This document shows, piece by piece, positions 24,077-36,058 of a stretch of 64,000 nucleotides of DNA. The notes under the pieces are model-generated. The model saw nothing but the letters and a program-made list of their open reading frames with translations, did no database searches and was not told the DNA's origin. Each line of letters begins with the position of its first letter. Position 1 is the stretch's first letter. Origin of the DNA: Mactra quadrangularis (taxonomy: Eukaryota > Mollusca > Bivalvia > Venerida > Mactridae); assembly GCA_025267735.1 (NCBI GenBank), contig CM046309.1:59585319-59649318 (forward strand). Direction: 5' to 3'. The position numbers and the translations under genes were made by a program.

Positions 24077-25101
24077 CGAGGGTGTCCCAGTAAATCGTGG
24101 ACTCTGTTTGTTGCAAAAAAAGTACGCGTAACTTTAGCTCCAACTTTTAACTGCCATTAAATGCATGTGCTGTGAGTGAGTATGCTAAATTTTTAGACGG
24201 TTAATTAAAAAATATATGTTTTGCTTCAATTTATAAGACACTAGGTATGAAAACGCGGCGCAAGTCAACGTCATATTAAGACGTCAGGTCTATGAAATCA
24301 TTTTTATTCACTCTCCAAGTTTGCCTTGTTGTGAACAGTGACATATACAGACAATGTATTTACTTCATATTTACTTTACAAATTTGTTTTTGTCTTTCTT
24401 TTATTACAAAAGTTGTAACATCAGTCTCAAAATATTAGTATGGTCAATGATATAATGGTTTACGGGTTAGGTATCCAACTTAATTTTGAATAACACTCTC
24501 AGTAGTTTTTGGTAGGATAAATTCAGTGGCTATATTACACTATGAATAACTTCTCTACCATATGTAGTATGCACACGGTATCCCTTATGATTCCTTTCAC
24601 CATTCTATGTGTTTGAATTCAAATTTATACCCATCCATGTTGTGCCAGACTGATTATGAAACTGAGTTGCAATTACATAGACTCAATCTTGTCCTGACTT
24701 CACCTTATCTCGTTGATGTCACATTTTTGTGTTTCAGTTCAAATGCGTATTGCACTCTTGTGAACATATCTTATGATCTGAGATTTGGTGTGATAATATA
24801 TTGATAATTTCTGTGAATGTCTATGTGAAAATAAAATGCAATTAAAAAGTTTAAGTTTAAATTTTGCTGTTCACTTGAAACAGTATGAACAAATACACAA
24901 ATGTAAAAGTGGTTGCGCCGCTTGCACATACCTTGTATTAGTTAAACATTAAAATGACGCCTTTAATGCAAGTTCTTATTGGTCAAATACCTAATTTGTA
25001 TAAAAATATGACTAACAAACAGTCTTGCGAATTATGATCATCACGTGACGAAAGGAAAGAAAGTTATGGACAAAGTACACGATTTACTGGGACACCCCTC
25101 G
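24077..25101. mobile_element. mariner-type element, 1025 bp, TA target
   Basis: Terminal inverted repeats CGAGGGTGTCCCAGTAAATC (left) and CGAGGGGTGTCCCAGTAAAT (complement of right) are flanked by TA at 24075-24076 and 25102-25103. Units B and C have the empty site (GGGACATTAATAAAACGC near 35568; GGGACATAAATAAACGC near 44802). A 65-codon frame at 24607-24804 shows no transposase motif, so it is non-autonomous or decayed. Confidence 0.87.
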
Positions 25102-25273
25102 TATAAAACGCGCTCTTTTTTCTCGACAGTAAAGTATTTCGTCAAGTCTACTGCATAAATTTATCATTGTTGTGGATTGTTTTAACAATACAGTTTGTGT
25201 TCACAACGTGTAAAGTCCACTTAAATGTTGCCAGTGTTTTTTTTATTTCCCGATATTGTTACATGATTTACAT

Positions 25274-27879
25274 CAGCCCTGCGTTCAGTTACCGCGAACG
25301 TTCTGTAACGTTCTGTAACGTTCGCCAACAGTAATAATTGAACGGCCTGTTAGCAGAAAACGTTTAAGGCCAACAGCTAACGGTTTTAGTATATAGTACG
25401 CGAATATGAAACAACCTGAAACAAAATAGTTCCAGTACATTTTGCAAAATAGTTACTGCCATAGCGAATAGACTATATCCGAAATTCAAATATTTGGGTT
25501 TTCCCCTCCGGTACAAACAAACTTTCACTGTTTCAATGAAAACGTGTGTAAAAAAGAACAGTAGTATTTAATTCATTTCACGGCGTCTCAACGCCGTGAT
25601 ATTGTGGTGGGTAGATTTTGATAGCAATGGGCAAAAGTCACGTGATAAAAAATGATAAAAATCCTTTCGATTTCCACTGCCGACAAATTTATTGTTTTTA
25701 ATGCAGTCATAGTACAGCCCATTTCCGTTAAAAGTTAAATAGAAAAATAATTTTTGGGGGAATCCATATAAACAATTTTTCTTGCAACAATGCAACACAC
25801 GAAAAATCAGCGTTTTATATCAACACATTTCCGCAAATCCTTTCGAATCACACGAAAAGGGGTAGGTATAAATCGCGAACCAACCGGACCAGGAGACCAG
25901 TTTAGTATACGGATACTGTTTAACAAATATGCGTATCATAATGTGTGTATAGTACATATATTATTGATATTTGCCAATATTTTATTTGAAAAGATAAGAC
26001 ACCAATATCGAAATTATATTTTAAGAAATAACTTTGCAGACTTTAACTATTAAAAGAATCGTCGATTGCTTCATCACATATTGTTGTAAATATTATATAT
26101 TTCAACTGTTAGAGCATTTATCATTTGAAAACTTATTTGATATGATTCATATATTTTAATAATATATCTTTTTTTCTTATTAGCCGACTGTATAAATAAA
26201 GAAGCGTAATCGTGTAACATTGACTCTTAATTCTTACTCTTACTGAGCTCTATTGGCGATCTTTTCTAACTATGATTAAGTGCAGCGGACCAGTTAATTT
26301 TAAGAGCATAAGAGTTACGGACCAGGGTTGAGTTCAGTAACTGCGAACGTTATAGAACGTTCCGCAACGATACATTCGGAAGTCCTCGTCCATTTGCTGC
26401 GAATAATCTCGGACATATTTGGACGCTATTTTGAAATGTCCGGCGTTAAAGTAAACAAATGTATGACCGAGGAGTTCCGAATGCATCGTTATGTAACGTA
26501 CTGTAGCGTTTTGTGTAATTGAACTTGCTTCTGGTTATAGATCGAGCAGATGTAAGATTATTTTTGCAGACTTTTTTTAATTATGAAAAGTTTGGTACTA
26601 TATTGACGGACTATTGACCAGACGGACCAGGTAATTTTAAGAGAGTTAAAATGACGGACATTTACACCTAGGTGAAAAGCTCGCCAGTTTTTAATTTGTT
26701 CGAATGGAGTATGTTTTCTCGAGTCCGAGTGAATTCATTATTAAGAAAAATGATTTCTATTCGAAATAGCTTGCCTTTTGTATTTAAGTGCATCTTTTCG
26801 GAATTAAAATACATGTTAAATCCTTTCGTGTATCCGGCCACAAAATTCTTCCGTAACAAGTAAAGGTATGACTACTCTCTAATACACTGGTTTGAAAGAT
26901 TCACTCGCTGACTCTCTACCTCTGCTTAAATACTATGCGCAAACTGATATTTCTATTTCAAGGCAAAGACACACACATTTAGATTGCATGACTGTCTCGT
27001 GATTAAAAAATAAATGCAATACATGCAACAAATGTTCACGCCTGTAAAATCAAAATGTCGAAATTCAAAGATGCTGGACAGTTATGCATTAGTTAGATGA
27101 TTGGTTACACGGATTGGTAAGAACAGATCCGCAATGTGAGGAGCACTTGACTAAACAGAAGCGATAAGTCATGTAAATAGCTTCTGTTCTGAAGAACTAT
27201 GTTTTCCCTTCTGCCGATCTTTTTAAGCGTCATGCAAATATGAATTACTGGAAATAAATCCAACTAAAACCAAACATCCTGTCGGCATAAAGATGGTGTC
27301 TAGATCCAGACCATTCGCGTACTCCAAATTTGTCAAGATTCTCAATCTAACTAGTATCGAGAATCTTACTAGGCTTTTGGAACGAGATTGTTACATTTGA
27401 ACAGAAAAACGTTTTATGACAAGTTACCTTTTAATTACTGAAAAACCTTAACATGACAATTCAATACAATGCTCTTTTGAGTTACCTTTAGATTATACTT
27501 AATCATTCTTTTTTGTTTGCCGTGACAATCCCTTTGCTGCATTTAGCAGCAATTTTTTACTTGTAGTTCGTGTTGTTTTGCAATAATGTGTCGACAACTT
27601 TGTTTGTACCGCCTGTGCACGGACGGAAAACCCCATAAATTTAATTTCTGGATTAGGTCTAACAAAGTCGGCACTGATACTCCCGTTGGTTTAGATCAAT
27701 ACATATACAAAAAAAACAAGTAAACAAGTCCTCCTCTCCGAATTCTTCTGATAAAATAGAAGTAACGACTCTCTTGCCCGCCATCTTTAAACGTTCGCAC
27801 TTCAACGGGTCGTTCAATTAACCGTTCATAACGATAACTGTGTTTGGCTAACGCTAACTGCTAACTGAACGCAGCCCTG
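25274..27879. mobile_element. 2.6 kb inverted-repeat element private to unit A
   Basis: The left end CAGCCCTGCGTTCAGTTA matches the complement of the right end (CAGGGCTGCGTTCAGTTA) at 16 of 18 positions. Units B and C read directly across the site (ACTTACAT..GAATTGTGTTAAAT near 45040; ACATCTGGTAAATTG near 35750). Inside, a second inverted pair is found at about 25460-25525 and 27595-27662 (GACTATATCCGAAATTCAAA; TTTGTACCGCCTGTGCACGG), along with the hairpin element at 26321. Small frames (25568-25798 minus, 25790-26053 plus) lack recognisable domains. It is non-autonomous, superfamily unknown. Confidence 0.75.
26321..26535. mobile_element. Nested hairpin MITE related to 1442-1764
   Basis: GAACGTTCCGCAACGATACA TTCGGAAGTCCTCG at left faces CCGAGGAGTTCCGAATGCAT at right, with GCGAATAATCTCGGACATAT inside. 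These are the same building blocks as the element at 1442-1764. The flanks CGGACCAG(G/T)TAATTTTAAGAG occur on both sides (about 26287 and 26620), so it lies between two copies of a short direct repeat. Confidence 0.65.
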
Positions 27880-27895
27880 GAAAATTGTATTAAAT

Positions 27896-28181
27896 GTTTA
27901 TTATTTTATTGTGTTTATCGCCGTAGCAACACATTGTGTGTGTTATTTAACGGCGTCCAGCGCATCTAACCTAGCTTTCCTGGACCCTTGTCTATAACCA
28001 GTACTCACACACCATTCCACAAGGCTGGAAATTTCTCCATATACCATATCAATGGAGAAAATTTGACATTTTTGTCAAAAATTCATGGAAGGGTATAACC
28101 TCCCCAGGTGGGATTCGAACCGTACCCTCTTCGGGACACTAGAATCGAAATCCATCTACCAACTGCGCTACCGAACCAGGT
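27896..28181 (-). mobile_element. tRNA-derived SINE, unit A
   Basis: On the minus strand a head with TAGCGCAGTTGG and GGTTCGAATCCC boxes is followed by a body ending in the shared CGCCGT...CAACACA core. It is flanked by TTG(T)(A/G)TTAAAT at 27885-27895 and 28182-28192. The same insertion with the same target duplication is in units B and C. Confidence 0.85.
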
Positions 28182-28192
28182 TTGTGTTAAAT

Positions 28193-28960
28193 GTGTATAC
28201 TTGATTCCGTATTCATCCGGAAAATTAACAAATAAAACATGATCTTCAGGGCTGTATGCAAATATATAGACCATGAATAAATCAGACGTACTAAGTGTGA
28301 TACATTGAACAAAACGCTAAATATACTTGTCTTCACAAAATAAAATTCATAAGAACTGGACATTCAATCCACCGCAGTGAAATCTTTTACTGGACAAAAT
28401 GAAAGTTTTGTGGACCAAAAATACTGTTAGGGATATGATAAAATTTGCAGACTAATACAATGATTTTGAATATCATATCCCAATATTAAATCAATGATAT
28501 AACAATAAATAATGATTTTATTGAATATGGAAATATATCGGCTGTATAAACCTAGTGGATCAACGGACCACTAATATTTTGAAAGTCACTGGACTTGTCC
28601 AGTGGATAAATTCGAAAAACTGATATATATATAATAGTCCTATTTTCACCATATTTAATTGTATATGTTATTTAACTGTCATTGTTGCATACATTTATCC
28701 CGCTGATTTAAATATATTTTTATCCATCGTGAGTAGAGAAGTTCTGTAGTGAATATTTAAAACAGTGGAGTTAATCATGTGAAGTCAAGTCAAAATATTA
28801 TATTGGCATAAACAATATGTTCATCGCCAAGAAAATCTTTGGCAGTATTTTTTTACAAATAACGTATATACAATATTAAATATAAAAGAAAAGCATGCAC
28901 AATTAATATATTTAATGTATGACAAAACACTTACTAATTAAAAAGATATACAAGTACAGA
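28193..28960. other. Unit B 5' module
   Basis: This is conserved with 36059-36829. The segment 28375-28625 contains CCAGTGGATAAATTCG-type motifs and matches, in opposite orientation, 53845-54000, so it is a dispersed repeat. From about 28775 an inserted block (CAAGTCAAAATATTATATTG, then TTCATCGCCAAG) leads into the minisatellite and is absent from the unit A site. Confidence 0.5.
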
Positions 28961-30661
28961 TGTACATGTATATAAACAGGTATTGAATGTACATGTATAT
29001 AAACAGGTATTGGATGTACGTGTATATAAACAGGTATTGGATGTACGTGTATATAAACAGGTATTGAATGTACATGTATATAAACAGGTATTGGATGTAC
29101 GTGTATATAAACAGGTATTGCATGTACATGTATATAAACAGGTATTGAATGGACGTGTATATAAACAGGTATTGAATGTACATGTATATAAACAGGTATT
29201 GAATGTACATGTATATAAACAGGTATAAAATGTACGTGTATATAAACAGGTATTGAATGTACGTGTATATAAACAGGTATTGAATGTACATGTATATAAA
29301 CAGGTATTGGATGAACATGTATATAAACAGGTATTGAATGTACATGTATATAAACAGGTATTGAATGTACGTGTATTTAAACAGGTATTGAATGTACGTG
29401 TATATAAACAGGTATTGAATGTACGTGTATATAAACAGGTATTGAATGTACGTGTATATAAACAGGTATTAGATGTACGTGTATATAAACAGGTATTGAA
29501 TGTACGTGTATATAAACAGGTATTGAATGTACGTGTATATAAACAGGTATTGAATGTACGTGTATATAAACAGGTATTGAATGTACGTGTATATAAACAG
29601 GTATTGGATGTACGTGCATATAAACAGGTATTGAATGTACGTGTATATAAACAGGTATTGAATGTACGTGTATATAAACAGGTATTGAATGTACGTGTAT
29701 ATAAACAGGTATTGAATGTACGTGTATATAAACAGGTATTGAATGTACGTGTATATAAACAGGTATTAGATGTACGTGTATATAAACAGGAATTTAATGT
29801 ACGTGTATATAAACAGGTATTAGATGTACGTGTATATAAACAGGTATTGAATGTACGTGTATATAAACAGGTATTAGATGTACGTGCATATAAACAGGTA
29901 TTGGATGTACGTGTATATAAACAGGTATTGAATGTACATGTATATAAACAGGTATTAGATGTACGTGTATATAAACAGGTATTGAATGTACATGTATATA
30001 AACAGGTATTAGATGTACGTGCATATAAACAGGTATTGAATGTAGATGTATATAAACAGGTATTGAATGTACATGTATATAAACAGGTATTGAATGTACA
30101 TGTATATAAACAGGTATTGAATGTACATGTATATAAACAGGTATTGAATGTACGTGTATATAAACAGGTATTGGATGTACGTGCATATAAACAGGTATTG
30201 AATGTACGTGTATATAAACAGGTATTGAATGTACGTGTATATAAACAGGTATTGGATGTACGTGTATATAAACAGGTATTGAATGTACATGTATATAAAC
30301 AGGTATTGGATGTACGTGTATATAAACAGGTATTGAATGTACGTGTATATAAACAGGTATTGAATGTACGTGTATATAAACAGGTATTGAATGTACGTGT
30401 ATATAAACAGGTATTAGATGTACGTGTATATAAACAGGTATTGAATGTACATGTATATAAACATGTATTAGATGTACGTGTATATAAACAGGTATTGAAT
30501 GTACGTGTATATAAACAGGTATTGAATGTACGTGTATATAAACAGGTATTGAATGTACGTGTATATAAACAGGTATTGAATGTACGTGTATATAAACAGG
30601 TATAAAATTTACGTGTATATAAACAGGTATTGGATGAACATGTATATAAACAGGTATTGAA
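28961..30661. repeat. 27 bp minisatellite, 63 monomers (unit B)
   Basis: The consensus monomer is TGTACGTGTATATAAACAGG plus TATTGAA. The array is 1701 bp, exactly 63 x 27, and I noticed no length variants, only substitutions. Most monomers carry GTACGTG rather than GTACATG. Because 27 is divisible by three, several frames on both strands stay open for hundreds of codons. These are not genes. Confidence 0.95.
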
Positions 30662-30828
30662 CGTGCCAATACGGTTATAACAGCGATTGTTGACGTTGTC
30701 AGATAAAGGGAGATAACTCGTACGAAAATACAAATTCGGCAAGTAGCGGTTGTTGAACTTTATAAGATTTCTACTCAAAACAAAAATGGAAATAATTCAT
30801 TGTTATCATGGTGTACTATTTATGAAAC
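30662..30828. other. Right flank of minisatellite, unit B
   Basis: CGTGCCAATACGGTTATAAC onward matches the continuous unit A sequence at about 20312-20430. This defines the right edge of the array. Confidence 0.6.
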
Positions 30829-31057
30829 TTTTTAATTAGGTTTCACGTCGTATTTAACACATATTTACGTCATATATACGACGGCCAACCCTTCCTACTG
30901 TAGGTTTCATGGATACTTTACTATCACCAGTACTAACCTACCCTACCACGAGGCCGACAACTCATGTATATGGTATGATGTACCGCGACCGGGCTCAGAC
31001 TCGCGATCTTCGGATTCGAAGTCAGTCTTACTTACCACTACGCCACGGCCGTGGCCA
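30829..31057 (-). mobile_element. Second tRNA-like SINE type, unit B
   Basis: On the minus strand the head reads GGCCGTGGCGTAGTGGTAAG (A-box-like), then a diverged B box. The 3' end carries the shared ACGTCGT...AGGTCAT-type core. A perfect 12 bp target duplication TATTTATGAAAC flanks it at 30817-30828 and 31058-31069. The same insertion is in unit C. Confidence 0.85.
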
Positions 31058-31237
31058 TATTTATGAAACAGTGACTTCATATGATAATATTATGCGAGTT
31101 ATTTCTAAAATTGTCCATTCTTGCGTTAAAACTTCCACGAGAATTCAGCAGATATTTGATTCTGATATTTTATTCAGACTTCATATAACATATTATTATA
31201 TATCTAATAATTCTAACCAATCGAAAATCTGCATTTG

Positions 31238-31322
31238 TACCACATGACCGTCCAATATATTCCCGTATTGGATCCAAAATATATGTATATTACTTTCGTA
31301 TTGGACGATTGGGTACATGTGC
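31238..31322. repeat. Small hairpin, unit B
   Basis: CCGTCCAATATATTCCCGTA faces TTTCGTATTGGACGATTGGG, forming an imperfect stem. It is conserved in unit C at about 40243-40325. Confidence 0.6.
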
Positions 31323-31415
31323 ACTTAACGATATGATAAGAATGGCTGTTTTTGCATTGTTGAGGATAGTGGCGATGATGATTATTTCAAGGTAAACTAA
31401 AGATATATGATAAAA

Positions 31416-31577
31416 AGGTTATTATACATTTTACTGTACAATACTGCATATATTTGGACTCGTACACAGCTTGGAAAGTCATATTGGACTCGCCTATTGG
31501 TTCGTCTAATATGACTTTCAAGCTGTGTACTCGTCCAAATATATTTCCGTATTGTACAGTAAAATGTATAATAACCT
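31416..31577. mobile_element. Near-perfect 162 bp hairpin, unit B
   Basis: The left half (AGGTTATTATACATTTTACT, then GACTCGTACACAGCTTG) is mirrored by the right half (CAAGCTGTGTACTCGTC, then AGTAAAATGTATAATAACCT). Stems are ~70 bp around a short loop (CGCCTATTGG). It is probably a foldback MITE. Its transcript would form a long hairpin RNA. The same structure is at 40419-40580 in unit C. Confidence 0.8.
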
Positions 31578-31665
31578 ATAATTATCATAAATATCAGATT
31601 CAGTATAGAATGTTTTATTGTTTCTATACGTCTGTATGGCGCCAATTTTAGTTTCTTACTAAGAA

Positions 31666-32025
31666 GGGATTTAAGTCAGTTATTTCCCATTGTATACTCT
31701 TCAAATAGATAGGTCTAATTAGTTGGATTACTCTGATTTTACCCTTACTTTTCAATGTCAATTTGCAAAAATTAATCTTAAATATTTTTTAATCATTTAA
31801 TTTGTTTGAAAATCTACCTAAGTATTGTTAGGGTAAATAACTGTCTAAATTTCATCACTCTTGTTAATATCTTAATTTACAAGAAAGATTTTAGAATATT
31901 AGAAATATTTTATTATCCTTACATAGGACTTCAATGATAAAATTTGAGGATTCCAACTGACAGGACATACGTACCAATAGGATTGCTTTGGATATTATTA
32001 AAGAAAGATAACTGACAAAAGTCCC
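31666..32025. mobile_element. Harbinger-like MITE (copy 2), unit B
   Basis: Ends GGGATTTAAGTCAGTTATTT and (complement of right) GGGACTTTTGTCAGTTATCT. Internal landmarks GGTCTAATTAGTTGGATTAC and GAGGATTCCAACTG match copy 1. The same insertion is present in unit C at 40669. Confidence 0.75.
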
Positions 32026-33365
32026 TCCAAGTGTGTGAAATAATCTCAGCAATACATCCCTAATTCAAGGACCCTTTATGTATATACATGTATAGGGCCA
32101 TTGGCTAAGTCTTACTTGTTTTAGTGCGATTGTAAAATTAAATTTTTAATATTAATAAAAATAATGTTCAAGCTCTTCAGTGGGTAATTGATATTTCCAC
32201 ATATTATCTTCGGTCTTACCTCGGGAAATAGTCTCGTTTTCGGGTTGGAAAATAAGCACTATCCACCCACAGGTCATGTTTTAATAAGACATATATCTAT
32301 ATAAACTCCAAGACTGTGTTTACAAATGACACAGATCATTGATACATGTTTGATCACATAGATTGATTGTAAATTATTCAAAAATATAAATAAACACTGG
32401 ATATAAGAAAAAGATCATCATTTTATTCAATAACTACAAATAAAATATAAAATTAAAATAAAACAATATAACTACAAAATGCTACATAAATGTAACTAAA
32501 GCTACAAAAAATAGAAAAATAATATACATTAGCAGTCTATGAAATTAGGATATGAAAGTGGATGCCCGATAAGGTAATTTTAGCAGCTAGCATCATAATA
32601 ATAATATTGTTTGAAGAAATTTGGTTACCCAAAAGATGTTTTGCTTGCCCGAACTAGAAATTGGTTGTCCCGGACAACCGGATACCCACTAATTTCGTAG
32701 ACTGCATTTGAGACACATTCATGTTACAAACTAGTTTTCATCGTAGACGTCTAAATACATCACGCACGAGACTAAAACTTGGAAGAAAACTAAAGTACAG
32801 TGTTGCCAAGCGATGCTTATAGTTTCTTAGTTCTTCTATCTTTTGAATGATTTTAACAGTTCAATGTGACTACTTAAAAAGTCGATCGTTTATCATCCTT
32901 CTACGTTTGTTTGTCTTCTGTTCTGTCCATCACTTTCAATAAAATAATTTAAACACTTTTCGTAATGTAGAGACCCTTTCCGTTTTAAACCAAGCACATG
33001 GGACTTGAAAATCGTCAAATATTCTCGTGTTATTGCAATAACTCGGGTGGTTTTTATAGCTAGATTTTACAGTATTTGTCATTGTATATCTTAACTATAC
33101 TGTTTTGGAAATAGTTTCGTGTTTGTAAATAACTCTAATGGCTGTTATTTTTTCGTACAGGTAACATGTGAGTATGAGTCACACAGCAAGGTTTAAACAA
33201 AGGTCACAAATATTTACATAAATTATATATAGGTTATATATTGTCATGAATAGTGATATATACTTTTAATATTGAACTCGTCCACTCAAAAGGTAGAAAG
33301 ATAATGCCCATACACTAAGTTAATGATTTAAACATACCACTTTGACATTTTGCATTTATTATTAA
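32026..33365. other. Unit B conserved 3' module
   Basis: This holds the counterpart of 20590-21473. An extra block at about 32540-32745 contains mirrored TTGCCCG/CGGACAACCGG motifs. It is shared with unit C (41550-41750) and lacking in unit A. No gene is seen. A polyadenylation-type signal in gene orientation occurs near 32425. Confidence 0.45.
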
Positions 33366-33711
33366 AGGTACTCATTCACATATTTCAACTAAGAGATCAA
33401 CTTTTTCTGAAACTATCAAAATTGTATGAAAACATTTTTGAAGCAGAAAAATTAGTGATTTGAGAACGACAATTTTAGTGCAAATTGACATACAAATACA
33501 AATGATGGTGTTTAAAGAAGTGAAAATCTACCCCGTATGTAACGGCAAAGACACTTTTAGTGCATTTTTCTGACTTTTATTGTATATTTCTTGCAATCTA
33601 TTGGTAAGTTTGTCCTAAAACATCAAGACATAATTTTTTGACACAATTACAGACACTGAATGGTATTTTGAAAATATAGAAAAATTTAACCAAATCTGTG
33701 AAGTAGTACAT
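33366..33711. mobile_element. piggyBac-type MITE, TTAA target (unit B)
   Basis: It is flanked by TTAA at 33362-33365 and 33712-33715. It is orthologous to the unit A and C insertions, sharing their internal landmarks. Confidence 0.85.
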
Positions 33712-34294
33712 TTAATGTACATTAATAAGAATGTGAATTGTTATAAATTAAGACATGCCAATAAAATAAGCTTGGACTAACTAAACAATTGACTTGGCAT
33801 GTGTACCACATAATTATTGTTTATAATAGAACCGTCCATGTTTAAATTGCATAGTCCCATTGTTTACACGAATGAATAGAACATTGTTTAATAAAAAAAT
33901 GTACATGTAAAACTAATAAATTATTTTTAACGTTTATTTTAAAATCAACCGAGTTAGTTTGTATATCTACGCAAGACAAAATAGTAAGTTTGCTAAGAAG
34001 TTGGGGTGTTTTTGAGCTTTGAACATTTTTGAATGATAACATGCAATTGTAAGTATTGCAAAATTTATTTCCTGACAATTTGTAGAACATCAAAAAAGAG
34101 ATTCACAGGGCTCAACATTAAAGATCGACCTATTGCCCCTGAAAATCTATACTTGGTTTCGGGCAAGCTGTTACTGCGATTAAAGATGTGGTTCGGGCGA
34201 GTTGAAAATACAGCTAGCTGTCCATTTGAGCGCATAGTTTAAACAATAATGTCGAGCCCTTGACTCGGGCCTCCATTCATTCTTGAAGAGAACA
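33712..34294. other. Unit B 3' flank of CaaX gene
   Basis: This is homologous to 21820-22396 and 42717-43293 but clearly more diverged than those two are from each other. No coding region is conserved. Confidence 0.4.
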
Positions 34295-34744
34295 TTACAT
34301 AATGACACACTTCCCACGAGGTTTGACTCCCATCTTTTCGTTTATATATCTCTCAACAAGGGCCGCAACCTCTAATGGTGTGTTGAATAAATGTCCATCA
34401 TGAGCTTTAAACCAATCTGATCCTTCACATAGAGCATTATACACAACGTCAGAACAATTTAATTTTGTTATATTCCACCTTGGGTTATCTTCGGTGAGGC
34501 CACACCACCACCGTTTAATTTTCGAGACGTCAAGATCTTGAACATATAATATTTTTGTAGGATGTCCCATTTGCGCCATCTCATCGACCAAGAGTAGATA
34601 CACTGTCCCTGATGCGTCAAAAAGATGTTTTTCACCTTTTGGTCTCGGCCAGAAACTAATATATGTTTTATCGGGTAGCTCCATAGCGATGTGTCCAGGT
34701 GAGAACCACCTCGTCCACAAATAAACTTTACAGAACTGGTCCAT
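34295..34744 (-). CDS. CaaX-tailed permuted papain-like protein (copy B)
   Basis: This is an intact 149-residue paralogue starting at the conserved ATG (34744, MDQFCKVYLW). His18 (PGHIAMEL) and Asn96-Cys97 (LNCSDVVYNAL) are kept, as are YISFWPRPKG and the stretch CEGSDWF. The tail is shorter: the Ser run is missing and it ends PRGKCVIM. CVIM is a CaaX box with Met at X, the farnesylation type, whereas copies A and C end in Leu. The middle of the protein differs most (residues ~40-60 and 76-92), while the putative catalytic blocks are unchanged. This fits a conserved enzyme core with changing substrate- or partner-contact surfaces. Function beyond that is inference. Confidence 0.8.
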   Translation of the reverse strand: MDQFCKVYLWTRWFSPGHIAMELPDKTYISFWPRPKGEKHLFDASGTVYLLLVDEMAQMGHPTKILYVQDLDVSKIKRWWCGLTEDNPRWNITKLNCSDVVYNALCEGSDWFKAHDGHLFNTPLEVAALVERYINEKMGVKPRGKCVIM

Positions 34745-35762
34745 TTCTATTTCTTTCAATGTTACAAAGACTTAATTTATGTTGAATACCAGGTATATAT
34801 TACACTTTAAAAAATACAAAATTCCACGACTATTTCAGTTTTCTTGCTTACAATTTGTCAAAATTTTAAAAATTCTTCCATAAATTCACAAATATCAATT
34901 TTTTTCAAACGTGTATTCATTGAAACTTTGTTCGACCGACCACTGTCTAAGATTTGACGTGTATACGTTTTATAATTCTCTACGTTTTCACATGTCTACG
35001 ATGTAAACGCACTTCTTATAATCATGCAAATCTTAGACTCCAATCTAAGAATTAAAATGTTTAAGGTAAACTTCCTCTAAAACACCGTATGACACTCGCA
35101 TGCATTGAAATACACATTTAAATCACTGTTTTTGCTGATAATAACATTTTCTGCATTGATTACAGAATGAGTTCCTTCACCATGTTAAGAAAACATATAT
35201 TGTTTACAGACGATAATCTAGACTAACGACCGAACAATTGTCTTAACTTTTGTAAGTTATTGGTTGACTTGTAACATTATAACTGTTTTCAAACCGTCTG
35301 TCAGTAAAGAGTTTAAAGTTAACTAACAAAACAAAATACACGAACTTTAATGTAATATTTCACAATCATGCTGAGATAATATCAACGCATGTGAAGTATA
35401 ATAGAATTTGTAGACCTACTGAGTATTACGTACATTTGTTACGGAATCATAAATACCAATTTATGAATCCATAAATTATTGAGGTAGTAAAGATAATCTG
35501 TTCATCATGTATAAAAAATACCATCGTTTAGCTGTGTTTCTTGTTTTAAGGCGATGTATAAATTTGGGACATTAATAAAACGCACTCTATTTTCTCGACA
35601 GTAAAGTATTTCGTCACGTCTACTGCATAAATTTATCATTGTTGTTGATTGATTTAACAAAACAGTTTGTGTTCCCGACGTGTAAACCCCACTTTAATGT
35701 TGCCAGTGGTTTTTTTTCTTTCCCGTTATCTGATGACTTACATCTGGTAAATTGTGTTAAAT
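34745..35762. other. Unit B 5' flank of CaaX gene
   Basis: This is homologous to the unit A and C upstream regions. The CTTGTCTACGTTTT repeat is reduced to two or three degenerate units (34960-35000). It carries the empty sites for both unit A private insertions, near 35568 and 35750. Confidence 0.5.
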
Positions 35763-36047
35763 ATCATTTATTTGTTGTGTTCATCGCCGTAGCAACACAT
35801 TGTGTATGTTATTTAACGGCGTCCACCACAGTTAACCTAGCTTACCTGGACCCTTGTCTATAACCAGTACTCACACACCCTTCCACAAGGCTGGACATTT
35901 CACCATATACCATATCAATGGAGAAAATTTAACATTTTTGTCAAAAATTCATGGAAGGGTTTAACCTCTCCGGGTGGGATTCGAACCGTACCCCCTTCGG
36001 GACACTAGAATCGAAATCCATCTACCAACTGCGCTACCGACCCAGGT
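35763..36047 (-). mobile_element. tRNA-derived SINE, unit B
   Basis: It has a perfect 11 bp target duplication TTGTGTTAAAT at 35752-35762 and (one mismatch) in the flank at 36048-36058. The A and B boxes are as in the unit A copy. It marks the B/C unit boundary. Confidence 0.85.
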
Positions 36048-36058
36048 TTGTGTTAAAT

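Noticed and set aside
24607..24804. Transposase remnant in the mariner-type element
   Set aside because: The 65-codon frame shows no DDE/D or helix-turn-helix motif that I can recognise.
28934..30778. 614-codon and 450-codon frames in the unit B array
   Set aside because: Same cause as in unit C. The short unique N-terminal parts are only unit-flank DNA.
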